27,027 nt of DNA from DATKZH01 sp964475955 (GTDB lineage Bacteria > Planctomycetota > Planctomycetia > Pirellulales > Thermoguttaceae), in NCBI GenBank assembly GCA_964475955.1, contig CAYYZY010000108.1, forward strand, positions 1 through 27,027, in the 5' to 3' direction. The position numbers and the translations under genes are program-made. Shown here one piece after another: positions 8,067 to 14,896 of this stretch; within the stretch, counting starts at the first letter, position 1; every line of letters begins with the position of its first letter. The notes below the pieces were generated by a model. That model did not search any database and was not told where the DNA came from. It was given only the letters and a program-made list of their open reading frames with translations.

Positions 8067-9121
8067 CAGTTCACCTCGCGGAGTGCAAGTCCCGCGGCCA
8101 CGTCCCATTGTCCCAGGCGTTGGGCCTGGAGCGGCTTCTCGTAACTCCGGAGCGGATCGCCCAACTCGCACGCCACGTTGAGCCGGGCGCCCAGCCATTC
8201 GACCAGCACTTCGGCGGCCTCGCCCCCGCTGAGCACCACCCGCGCCAACGGCTGCCCGCGAAACGTGACGCTGTAGTACCGGACGCACATCGACAGCTCG
8301 TTGGCCAGCCGGTCGAGCACGGGGCGGACCGATTCGGCGATGCCGCGGGTGATTTCGGGATCGCGCTGGTCGGCGCGGCGGTCGCCGTTGTGGCGGCGGA
8401 TCGCGGCCGCCTCGCTGCGTTTCATTTTGAGGTGCCGGGCCACGGCGTCGTCGAGGTGGCGTCCGCCCACGTCGACGTACTTCATGAACATGGCCTGGTC
8501 GCCCCGGGCGATGACGACGGTGGTGGTCGACGCACCCACGTTGACGAACATCGCGCGCTGCTGCCGGTCTTCGTCGCGGCGGAACTGCTTCGAGTAGCAG
8601 CGCAGCATGGCGCTCGGATCGACGTCGACGGCGACCGGCTTGAGGCCGGCGTTTTCGGCCACGGCCACGATCCGCTGGAGGGCCGGGCGGTGGCACGCCA
8701 GGAGAATGACCTCGCGCCGCACGACGTCGCCCTGGCGCACGTTGGCCGCGTCGAGGTAGCGGACTTCCGCCTCGTCGCCGGCGAACGGGAGCCGGCCGGC
8801 CGCCTCGCTGCAAACCACCCGGCTGAACTCCTCGCCCGTTGCTTGCGGAACGCGGATGTTCTGCACGAACAGGTCGTGCGAACCGATCGAGAGGACGGCG
8901 TCGCGGCCGCGGAAGTTCCTTCCCTCGCACGCCTGGCGGATCGCGTGGGTGATCTGCGCGTCGCGGTCATCGGCGTTGGGGCCGTCGTCGTCGGCAAGGT
9001 CCCACCGCGCGGCTTCGAGCACGCGGGTCCGGTCGGCGTCGAATTGCAGGAGCTTCACCGAGCAGCTCCCCACGTCGACCCCGATCGGGCCGCAACGGCG
9101 CCTTGTGAACCAGCCTACCAT
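8066..9121 (-). CDS. pilM: PilM-like cytoplasmic actin-fold protein
   Basis: This 351-residue protein has the ASKHA/FtsA-like actin fold. The first phosphate motif is IGVDVGSCSVK (about residues 13-23), a second phosphate-type motif FVNVGASTTTVV is near the middle, and an adenosine-type motif VVLSGGEAAE is near the C-terminus. The PilM-specific segment with acidic residues after LFVQNIRVPQ is also present. PilM binds the N-terminal tail of PilN on the cytoplasmic face and couples the assembly platform to the cytoplasmic ATPase; GspL is its type II equivalent. There is no membrane segment, consistent with PilM rather than a full GspL fusion. The start ATG at 9121 follows a 195-nt spacer filled mainly by heptamer repeats. 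The gene is the first of the pilMNOP-secretin run. Confidence 0.9.
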   Translation of the reverse strand: MVGWFTRRRCGPIGVDVGSCSVKLLQFDADRTRVLEAARWDLADDDGPNADDRDAQITHAIRQACEGRNFRGRDAVLSIGSHDLFVQNIRVPQATGEEFSRVVCSEAAGRLPFAGDEAEVRYLDAANVRQGDVVRREVILLACHRPALQRIVAVAENAGLKPVAVDVDPSAMLRCYSKQFRRDEDRQQRAMFVNVGASTTTVVIARGDQAMFMKYVDVGGRHLDDAVARHLKMKRSEAAAIRRHNGDRRADQRDPEITRGIAESVRPVLDRLANELSMCVRYYSVTFRGQPLARVVLSGGEAAEVLVEWLGARLNVACELGDPLRSYEKPLQAQRLGQWDVAAGLALREVN

Positions 9122-9148
9122 CGGTCAATCCTGATCTTCGTTGTGGAG

Positions 9149-9324
9149 CGGGGAGTAATGAGTGATGAATGATGAATGATGAGTGATGAGTCGGGTTCTT
9201 TCTACTCGCGCCCCCGTTGCGTTTTCGATGTCCGCTTTTACGCGTCTCTTGCCACCTGCCACTCCCTTTACTCCCCACTCCTTACTCCCGACTCCCGACT
9301 CCCGACTCCCGACTCCCTACTCCC
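9149..9324. repeat. Heptamer element between gspH and pilM
   Basis: A purine-rich arm (9149-9193) has units such as GATGAAT and GTGATGA. It is separated by about 60 nt from a C-rich arm (about 9246-9324) of TGCCACC, CTCCCCA and four consecutive CTCCCGA units. The C-rich arm runs into the gspH gene and supplies its TAG stop codon (9317-9319). The spacer between the arms has no recognisable gene. Confidence 0.8.
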
Positions 9325-10120
9325 CCGGCCCGACTGCGGTGAAGGCTCCGACGGTCGCCAGGCCCGTGACCGGGTTGACGCGAATCGGCACGTAGCGTGT
9401 GCTCGAGCCGGTCCCGGCGGCCAGCCAGATGACCGTGGCCTGAACGCGTGTGGTCTCTCCCAGGGGGCCGAATTCGACGTCGCCCACCGTGGCCGAGAAG
9501 TTGCCTTCGGTGGTCGCCGCGGCGATCCGAACCGTCGGGCCCACGTGCGGCAGATCTTCGAAGACGACGATCTGCTGATCGGGCGGGTCGTCGGGCGAGC
9601 GGAACGGCGTATCGGGCAGCGCGTCGAGCGCCGCGCCTTCGCCGCTGTGCTCGAGCACGTAACGGTCGCCCTGGGGGGCGAACGTGAATCGATACTCGCT
9701 GTTGTTGGTCACCGCCAGGCTGCGCCCGTAGGCCAGGTCGCCGGCCAGGATGCGGGCCGCCGCGCGCAACTGCTCGTGGAGGCTCGGATCGCTCCGCGGC
9801 AGGACCAGCCCGGCCAAAATCCCCATCACGGCCACCACGATCAGAAGCTCGATCAGCGTGAAGCCGCCGCGTGGGCGGGGGAGTCGGGAGTCGGGAGATG
9901 GGAGTCGGGAGTCGGGAGATGGGAGTCGGGAGTCGGGAGTCGGGAGATGGGAGTCGGGAGTGGGGAGATGGGAGTCGGGAGTCGGGAGATGGGAGATGGG
10001 AGCGGGGAGATGGAAGTCAGAGCGGGGTCGCCCGGACGCCGCGCCCGCCACTCGCCACTCGCCACTTGCCACTTGCCACCTGCCACTTGCCACTCGCCAC
10101 TCCTCCCATTCCTTGCGCAC
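9317..10120 (-). CDS. gspH: GspH-like pseudopilin with a heptamer-repeat-encoded leader
   Basis: This 267-residue minor pseudopilin has the type IV prepilin motif RGG/FTLIEL followed by a hydrophobic helix (residues 87-106). Cleavage by prepilin peptidase would fall after G86, and E+5 is present. The mature part of about 181 residues matches the GspH/FimT type, with RAAARILAGDLAYGRSLAVTNN typical of that family. The leader is extraordinary: 86 residues instead of the usual 6-30. It is made of WRVASG-like units and then six or so copies of a seven-residue unit (LPTPDSH/LPSPDSR), all encoded by tandem heptamers. No ATG occurs in frame; GTG at 10120 is the first possible start, 12 nt after the preceding gene, and other GTG codons lie 9, 16 and 23 residues further on. 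The true start is therefore uncertain. The stop codon also lies in repeat sequence. Confidence 0.85.
   Translation of the reverse strand: MRKEWEEWRVASGRWQVASGEWRVAGAASGRPRSDFHLPAPISHLPTPDSHLPTPDSHLPTPDSRLPSPDSRLPSPDSRLPRPRGGFTLIELLIVVAVMGILAGLVLPRSDPSLHEQLRAAARILAGDLAYGRSLAVTNNSEYRFTFAPQGDRYVLEHSGEGAALDALPDTPFRSPDDPPDQQIVVFEDLPHVGPTVRIAAATTEGNFSATVGDVEFGPLGETTRVQATVIWLAAGTGSSTRYVPIRVNPVTGLATVGAFTAVGPGE
9877..10107. repeat. Heptamer element forming the gspH leader
   Basis: A G-rich arm (about 9877-10017) holds about 19 near-identical heptamers of types GGGAGTC and GGGAGAT. A C-rich arm (about 10047-10107) holds eight units of type TGCCACT and CGCCACT. Both arms are read in frame as the N-terminus of gspH on the minus strand. 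The arms use different unit sequences and are only partly complementary. Confidence 0.9.
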
Positions 10121-10132
10121 CGTCGTGCGGAC

Positions 10133-10390
10133 CTACCGCTTTTCGGACTTGGCCTCGGGCTCGACCACGACCACGCGGATCGCGCCCGAACGCAGCATCT
10201 TGTTCTGTTCCTTGAGCAGGTCGCGGATCGCGCGCAGCTCCTGGATCATCTCCATGCGCTGCTCCACCGCATTGGCGAACGGTTGCCGGGGCTTGGGGGG
10301 AGCGGCGTCGGTCGTACGATAAAAGCTTAGCACGCAACAGAACAGCACATTCGCCACAATCAGCAATGTCCAGCCAGTTCGACGCGTCAT
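10133..10390 (-). CDS. Small single-pass membrane protein with a coiled coil, in the secretion operon
   Basis: This 85-residue protein has an N-terminal basic stretch, one hydrophobic segment (about residues 7-24, GWTLLIVANVLFCCVLSFY), a Pro-rich linker (30-36), an amphipathic helix likely to form a coiled coil (about 39-66, RMEMIQELRAIRDLLKEQNK), and a short tail rich in Val, Glu and Lys. I do not recognise a named family. It lies between the gspK-like and gspH genes on the same strand, so it is probably a component or accessory of the secretion machine. The size and topology are like small inner-membrane partners in pilus platforms. The ATG at 10390 has AGGAGGAAG about 5 nt upstream, so the start and reality of the gene are well supported. 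The spacer to gspH is only 12 nt. Confidence 0.8.
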   Translation of the reverse strand: MTRRTGWTLLIVANVLFCCVLSFYRTTDAAPPKPRQPFANAVEQRMEMIQELRAIRDLLKEQNKMLRSGAIRVVVVEPEAKSEKR

Positions 10391-10489
10391 GGTTCTTCCT
10401 CCTCGTTCCAGGCGGCCTCACGCCGCGGTTGCCGTGCTCGACGATCGGGGCCCGGCGCTGCGCGCCCGGCACCCTCGTCTGTGGCAAAT

Positions 10490-10657
10490 CTAGCCCGCAT
10501 TTCTTACCACCCGGTGAGACTCAACAATATAGCGCCCACACCAACCCGAAGCGCAAGCGAGGCGAAGCGCAAGCCATTGCCTCGCTTGCGCTTCGGGTTG
10601 GTGTGGGTGGTGCGCGGTGCGGGCTAGGGCGTCGAGCCGAGGAGGGGTAAGAAAAAA
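10490..10657. repeat. Nested inverted-repeat element with a perfect 29-bp stem
   Basis: The inner stem is perfect: 29 nt at 10535-10563 pair with 10579-10607 around a 15-nt loop. The arm starts CCCACACCAACCCGAAGCGC. Flanking pieces repeat in inverted order: CTAGCCCGCA (about 10491-10500) with TGCGGGCTAG (10617-10626), and TTTCTTAC (about 10500-10507) with GTAAGAAA (about 10648-10655). I recognise the translated forms (NPKRKRG, TRSASE) from many planctomycete hypothetical proteins, so this is a dispersed REP-like family. It fills nearly all of the 320-nt gap between the gspK-like gene and the small membrane protein gene; I see no gene in that gap. Confidence 0.9.
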
Positions 10658-10710
10658 GTGACCGCGATTGAGCGAATCGCGGCACAGAGCGGCGGCACCC
10701 GTACGGGTCG

Positions 10711-12720
10711 TCACCACCCGTCGTCGTCATCGCGCAGGTGCGTCCACTCGATCAGGTCCCAGCGGAGGCCGCCCTCGTCGTCCTCCCCGGGCACATAGAC
10801 CGAGTCGTAAGGATAATACGGATCGCTCAAGTCCCGCCAGTGGTATCGCGCGGGCGTTGGGTCCGGCGTGACCAGAAGAGGCGGCCGGGGATCCACTTTC
10901 CACTTCTCGGCGGCCCACATGGAGAAGCTGTCGATCTGCCCATCTTCCCCCAATTGATCCTTGAACTCCTCGTACCGATCTTCCCACCACTCGTGAAGAT
11001 CATCGCCTTCGGCCAGCTCGTACCAGTCCATCCGCCCGCCCACGGAGAAATGCCTGCAAACGACCCGACTCAAGACGGTCAGATCGTGCTCCGCCGGCAG
11101 GAACGTGATCGCGTCCCCTTCCTTGGGAGGCGCAGGGCCCCAAGCAGGCGCAAAACCGATGCTCTCTGTGGGCTGATCGCCATCGACGGGCGTGCGTGCC
11201 GTCACCGTATACTCGCTCTCGCTCCCCGCAATGGTGAATCTCGCTCCTACGGGGACGGTCTTGCTGCCGCTTTCCATCGACACGTTGCCGACGCGGCAAC
11301 GGCGGTCGTGCGGCAACGGCTCGACCTCATCGATTCTGGCCGTGCCACTGGCTCCCCCCGCGCCCTCACGATGAGGCATCACCTCGAAGTCGTCCCAGAT
11401 CGCCAGCATCCCGACGACGCTACACTCCGCATCGGGATGGATGCGGAAGTCGTCTTGGACCACCACTCCGGGTAGCCGCACGGGGACCTCCGGGTCGCTG
11501 TGCAGCGCCGGAAGATCGTGGGGCACGATTTCCACGTTCTTGCCGAACACGTGCACGTCCCCGTCCCACGTCCCCTTGGTGATCAATGTGCCCTGGATCG
11601 TCACGCTGTCCCTCAAATCGATCCGACCTCGATGGTAGTACAGGCCCAGCGGGTTCGTTTTCGGATCCGGCTTGAGGGTCGTCTGCTTGAGCTCTAGCTG
11701 CCCAGAGCGAAGCTCCAGCGCATTGTAGGACTTCCCGCCGGGATAGAGCCGGTAGCTGAGCAGTTCACCGGGATGGCGCCAGCCGGTCAGCGTCGATACA
11801 GGCTTGTCTTCCGTCGGGACCTCCATCCTTTCTTCTAGCAGATTGATAAGCCCCCTTTGCTGCAAATCGTGGGGAAGAAACAGGAGCGGATCGTCGCTCT
11901 GAGCGTCGAAGACGGTCGGCCAGCCGAAGGGCGGGTAACTCCTGCCCTCGACCGACTCCTTCGTAGCCAAGTCCACTAAATACGGCTCGCGCGCGTCGTC
12001 CCGCCACGGGTAGAAGGACCCGCAATCGGGCTGCCCCTTGCCCAACTTCAGACGGTCCTGAAACCGAATCCTGCCCTCGATGCGGCACGGCACGTGGACC
12101 TCGCAAGATCCCTGGCTCCACTGATAGACAGTAAACTCGCTGGACATCGCCGGCCACTCGGGGGGCTCCGGGCCCACGGCCCGCGGTATGAGCTGCACGA
12201 CGGCCTCGATTTGATGACGCGCCTCGCGTTCGGGCGATTCCGCGTCCGCCGCGTATCCGGTCGACAGCAACGTGACGCGGTACGGATAGCTCTCGTATTC
12301 GGGATCGTCGGACCCCAGGAAGACATCCCCGGTGTTGAAGCTGACCACGTACCGTTCGTGCGGCCCGAGCGACCCGCGAAGCACCGAGTCGTCGCCGGCC
12401 CACTCCTCCACGCCGTTCCACTCCCGGGTCCCCATGTGCTTCAGCCCGCACGTCATTCCCGTAATCGCCGCCTGGCGCGCCGACCCAGAGCGATCCGCTG
12501 CACTAGTGGCGTTCTGCTGCACCCGAAGCGCGGCGGTCTGCGACCGGACGATCGCGTACGAGAGCCCCAGCGTGATCGAGAGCAGGAGCATGACGATCAG
12601 GATGGCCACGCCCCGCCGCCCGGCGCGCCGCGAGCGTGCCCCGTCCGTTGGACCTGCCCCACCGTGCGCCCGGCGGCGAAACGCGGCGTTTGATTTGTGG
12701 GGTGCTCGCCGGACGCTCAT
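10711..12720 (-). CDS. gspK: Very large GspK/PilX-like minor pseudopilin
   Basis: This 669-residue protein has a 37-39-residue basic leader, then the prepilin-like junction RRG/VAILIVML and a hydrophobic helix (about 38-58). Position +5 is hydrophobic rather than Glu, which is the known peculiarity of GspK/PulK, the pseudopilus-tip subunit. The body is about twice the length of a usual GspK (roughly 300-330 residues). It includes a beta-helix-like stretch (about 360-410, with RDSVTIQGTLITKG) reminiscent of bactofilin or adhesin repeats, and a separate beta module at about 465-540 with VPVGARFTIAGSESEYTV and GDAITF. The C-terminal region is acidic and aromatic-rich and ends in DDDDGW. The start ATG at 12720 lies 5 nt after the gspJ stop. 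Its exact job is inferred; a PilX-type pilus protein is the alternative. Confidence 0.75.
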   Translation of the reverse strand: MSVRRAPHKSNAAFRRRAHGGAGPTDGARSRRAGRRGVAILIVMLLLSITLGLSYAIVRSQTAALRVQQNATSAADRSGSARQAAITGMTCGLKHMGTREWNGVEEWAGDDSVLRGSLGPHERYVVSFNTGDVFLGSDDPEYESYPYRVTLLSTGYAADAESPEREARHQIEAVVQLIPRAVGPEPPEWPAMSSEFTVYQWSQGSCEVHVPCRIEGRIRFQDRLKLGKGQPDCGSFYPWRDDAREPYLVDLATKESVEGRSYPPFGWPTVFDAQSDDPLLFLPHDLQQRGLINLLEERMEVPTEDKPVSTLTGWRHPGELLSYRLYPGGKSYNALELRSGQLELKQTTLKPDPKTNPLGLYYHRGRIDLRDSVTIQGTLITKGTWDGDVHVFGKNVEIVPHDLPALHSDPEVPVRLPGVVVQDDFRIHPDAECSVVGMLAIWDDFEVMPHREGAGGASGTARIDEVEPLPHDRRCRVGNVSMESGSKTVPVGARFTIAGSESEYTVTARTPVDGDQPTESIGFAPAWGPAPPKEGDAITFLPAEHDLTVLSRVVCRHFSVGGRMDWYELAEGDDLHEWWEDRYEEFKDQLGEDGQIDSFSMWAAEKWKVDPRPPLLVTPDPTPARYHWRDLSDPYYPYDSVYVPGEDDEGGLRWDLIEWTHLRDDDDGW

Positions 12721-12725
12721 GGCCG

Positions 12726-13649
12726 CTAGTCCTTCTGCAAGGTGTAGTAGACGGCCGCCGAGCCGAAGAAGGGGATCGCCTGGCGGCGGTCGGCCGTTCC
12801 GTCGGCCGGCGGCCGGCCGGTCATCACCTGGAGCTCGATCCGCACCCAGGCCTGGCGCAGGCCGGTCTCGGCCCCGTAAATGCCCTGGACCCAGGGGAGC
12901 CCTTTCCATAGTTCTACTGTGTCTGCCCCTGACTTCTGCGCTTCCTCATGGTACGAATCCAGATCGTCTTTCGAGGGGCGAAGCAGCACCTCGAACCGCA
13001 CGGCGCCGCGCAGTTGGGCGTCGTTTCCGTCGACCACCGGGGCGGTGCGCAGGAGATTGGTCAGTGGGGTGGCGGTGCTCGCGTCGGAATGCTTGATCGC
13101 CTCGATCTGGGCGGCGCGGGCCGCCTCGTCGGCCAACAGCTTCGCCGTGCTCGGCGTGGTGATTTCGACCAGCGTGCCGGGGTCGTTGGGCGAGGGGCAG
13201 TAGATCACCAACTCGTTGAGCCGGGGTAGGCCCTCGGGCGAGACCGGGTCGGCCTGGGGGTGCCAAACGACCAGCGTATCGGGAAACCGCCACGAGCCCG
13301 CCTGCTCGGCTACCACCACGAACCCGGGGAACGCCTCGTTGGCGGTTGCCTCCCGGGCGGTCCGCGTGATCCGTTCCAGGGCGACGCGCGCGTGCTGCGT
13401 GGCGTCGCCGTGTCCCTGGTTGTATTCGAAGCCCAGTTGCGTCGCCCGCGTGATCGCCCCCAGGGCGCCGGCCACCATGACGATGATCGTCAGCGCGACG
13501 AGCAGTTCCAGAAGCGTCACGCCGCGCTGCGGTGAACGGGTGAGGGGGTGAGGGGGTGAGGGGGTGAAAGCGCGCGGGGTCGGGGGCGCACGCCTACGGC
13601 GTGCGGCTAAACGGGCGCCGCCGGTCGCCGGCCGTGGGTTCTTCCGCAT
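12726..13649 (-). CDS. gspJ: GspJ-like pseudopilin
   Basis: This 307-residue pseudopilin has the prepilin motif QRG/VTLLELLVALTIIVM. Cleavage would follow G43, E+5 is present, and the hydrophobic helix continues to about residue 63. The mature region has the GspJ hallmark of a Tyr/Gln-rich start, ATQHARVALERITRTAREA, and a long beta-rich body. GspJ forms the pseudopilus tip together with GspI and GspK, and the three genes lie in that order here. The ATG at 13649 is preferred because GGAG lies 7-8 nt upstream; a GTG at 13673 would add eight residues. The leader is long (43 residues) and its second half (FTPSPPHPLTRSP) is encoded by a heptamer repeat arm. The stop lies 5 nt before the gspK start. 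Confidence 0.88.
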   Translation of the reverse strand: MRKNPRPATGGARLAARRRRAPPTPRAFTPSPPHPLTRSPQRGVTLLELLVALTIIVMVAGALGAITRATQLGFEYNQGHGDATQHARVALERITRTAREATANEAFPGFVVVAEQAGSWRFPDTLVVWHPQADPVSPEGLPRLNELVIYCPSPNDPGTLVEITTPSTAKLLADEAARAAQIEAIKHSDASTATPLTNLLRTAPVVDGNDAQLRGAVRFEVLLRPSKDDLDSYHEEAQKSGADTVELWKGLPWVQGIYGAETGLRQAWVRIELQVMTGRPPADGTADRRQAIPFFGSAAVYYTLQKD

Positions 13650-13743
13650 CTTGCCACTCCGTCGCGCACTCACCTTGTCACCCTGTCACCCCTTCACCTT
13701 GTCACCCCCTCACCCCGTCACCCGTTCACCCCCTCGCTTCGTC
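13539..13743. repeat. Heptamer element between gspI and gspJ
   Basis: A G-rich arm (13539-13567; GGGTGAG units) and a C-rich arm (about 13671-13743; TCACCCC and TCACCTTG units, about ten copies) flank 100 nt that include the start of gspJ and a small palindrome (GCACGCC TAC GGCGTGC, 13588-13604). The C-rich arm begins 2 nt after the gspI stop and the G-rich arm is translated in the gspJ leader. The unit (GGGTGAC/GGGTGAG) differs from the GGGAGTC type used elsewhere. Confidence 0.85.
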
Positions 13744-13745
13744 AC

Positions 13746-14360
13746 CTAGCCATCCAACGGCGGCAGGTAGGCGACGACGCGCCGCAGCTTGGCCAACTCG
13801 CGGGTGCCGCCCGAAGGGTCGACGTAGAACACCCGGACTTCCACCGCCCGGTAGTCGCTCACCTGGCCGTACGGCAGGCGGCGCCGGAAGTCGGACGGGT
13901 CGACGTAGTAGACCTCGACCTCCTGGCGCCAATCGTCCAGGAAGCCGGCCGGCACGTGGAAGTTGGGGTGCCGCTGGTCGCCCTGGCCGTCGTCGGTTCC
14001 CAGGGCGATGCCCCAGAGGTCCTCGGGCGGTTCATCGATGACGCCGTGGTAGTCGTCGACGTCGTCGTATCGCTCCCGCCCTGAGCCCTCCTGTTCCCAC
14101 CACGAAGGGCCGAGGGAAACCTGGTAGCCGTCGACGGTCGTGGCGTGGTAGCGGGCGCCCAGCGCTTCGTCGAGCAACTGCTCGGCCATGCCCGTGGCGA
14201 TCGTCCGGCGAAACACTTCTTCGGTCGTCTGGACCGAAGCGTGGATACCCAACAGGAGCACGCTGGCGGCGATCGCCGTGATCGAGATGGCCACCAGGGC
14301 CTCGACCAGCGTGAAGCCGGCCGGGCCGGGCACCGCGCGACGGGCTGCTGGATCGCTCAT
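13746..14360 (-). CDS. gspI: GspI-like pseudopilin
   Basis: This 204-residue pseudopilin has a 15-residue leader and the prepilin motif PAG/FTLVEALVAI. E+5 is present and a hydrophobic helix runs to about residue 40, followed by TTEEVFRRTIATGMAEQLLDEAL, which matches the GspI pattern of a conserved helix entering the globular part. GspI nucleates the tip trimer with GspJ and GspK. It is the first gene of the long minus-strand operon. The leader length is normal, unlike GspJ and GspH. The ATG at 14360 has no convincing ribosome site: the sequence just upstream is GCGGCTCGAAA, and further upstream lies CACCTCCT, which matches the 16S 3' end rather than its complement. An attenuator-like terminator lies 27 nt before the start. 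Confidence 0.88.
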   Translation of the reverse strand: MSDPAARRAVPGPAGFTLVEALVAISITAIAASVLLLGIHASVQTTEEVFRRTIATGMAEQLLDEALGARYHATTVDGYQVSLGPSWWEQEGSGRERYDDVDDYHGVIDEPPEDLWGIALGTDDGQGDQRHPNFHVPAGFLDDWRQEVEVYYVDPSDFRRRLPYGQVSDYRAVEVRVFYVDPSGGTRELAKLRRVVAYLPPLDG

Positions 14361-14386
14361 TTTCGAGCCGCGGCAGGAGGTGAGAC

Positions 14387-14439
14387 AAAAAAAGGGCGCA
14401 GCAGGATCCCCTCAAGCTCCCAGCTTCACCTGCTGCGCC
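14387..14439 (-). terminator. Intrinsic-terminator-like hairpin in the gspI leader
   Basis: On the minus strand an 11-bp perfect stem (GGCGCAGCAGG at 14439-14429 with CCTGCTGCGCC at 14405-14395) encloses a smaller hairpin (AAGCT GGG AGCTT) and is followed directly by seven T residues (14393-14387). It ends only 26 nt before the gspI start, so it can act as an attenuator of the secretion operon. It could also terminate transcription coming from nadC. Confidence 0.75.
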
Positions 14440-14479
14440 GCGGGACCAACGCCCCTCCCCAAGGCGCCGATCCATGGGA

Positions 14480-14507
14480 ACTATAGTACGGCCCCATGGG
14501 CCGTCAA
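14480..14507 (-). promoter_or_regulatory. Sigma70-type promoter-like sequence for the secretion operon
   Basis: On the minus strand, TTGACG (14507-14502) and TATAGT (14485-14480) are separated by 16 nt; each hexamer differs from consensus at one base. A start near 14473 would give a leader that meets the terminator-like hairpin after about 35 nt. This is the best promoter-like pair I found in the window. Confidence 0.5.
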
Positions 14508-14674
14508 GCAGACGAACCCGACGGGCGCCGGCCGGGCAGGGCGGGCGGGTGCGGGTACACCAGTTGCCGCGGAAATCCGATTTCGCCGCAATGCGCCGCG
14601 TTGCCGATTCGCCTCACGCGATGACCGCCGGCAACGCCCCGGGCGACGGCCGAGGCCCATGGGTTTGCCCTGCC

Positions 14675-14891
<217 letters not shown>

Positions 14892-14896
14892 CGAGA

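Noticed and set aside
9877..10107. CRISPR array
   Set aside because: The repeats are contiguous 7-nt units with no unique spacers and no cas genes are near.
14387..14473. Known riboswitch class (for example c-di-GMP) in the gspI leader
   Set aside because: I could not match the conserved core of any class I know; only the terminator structure is clear.
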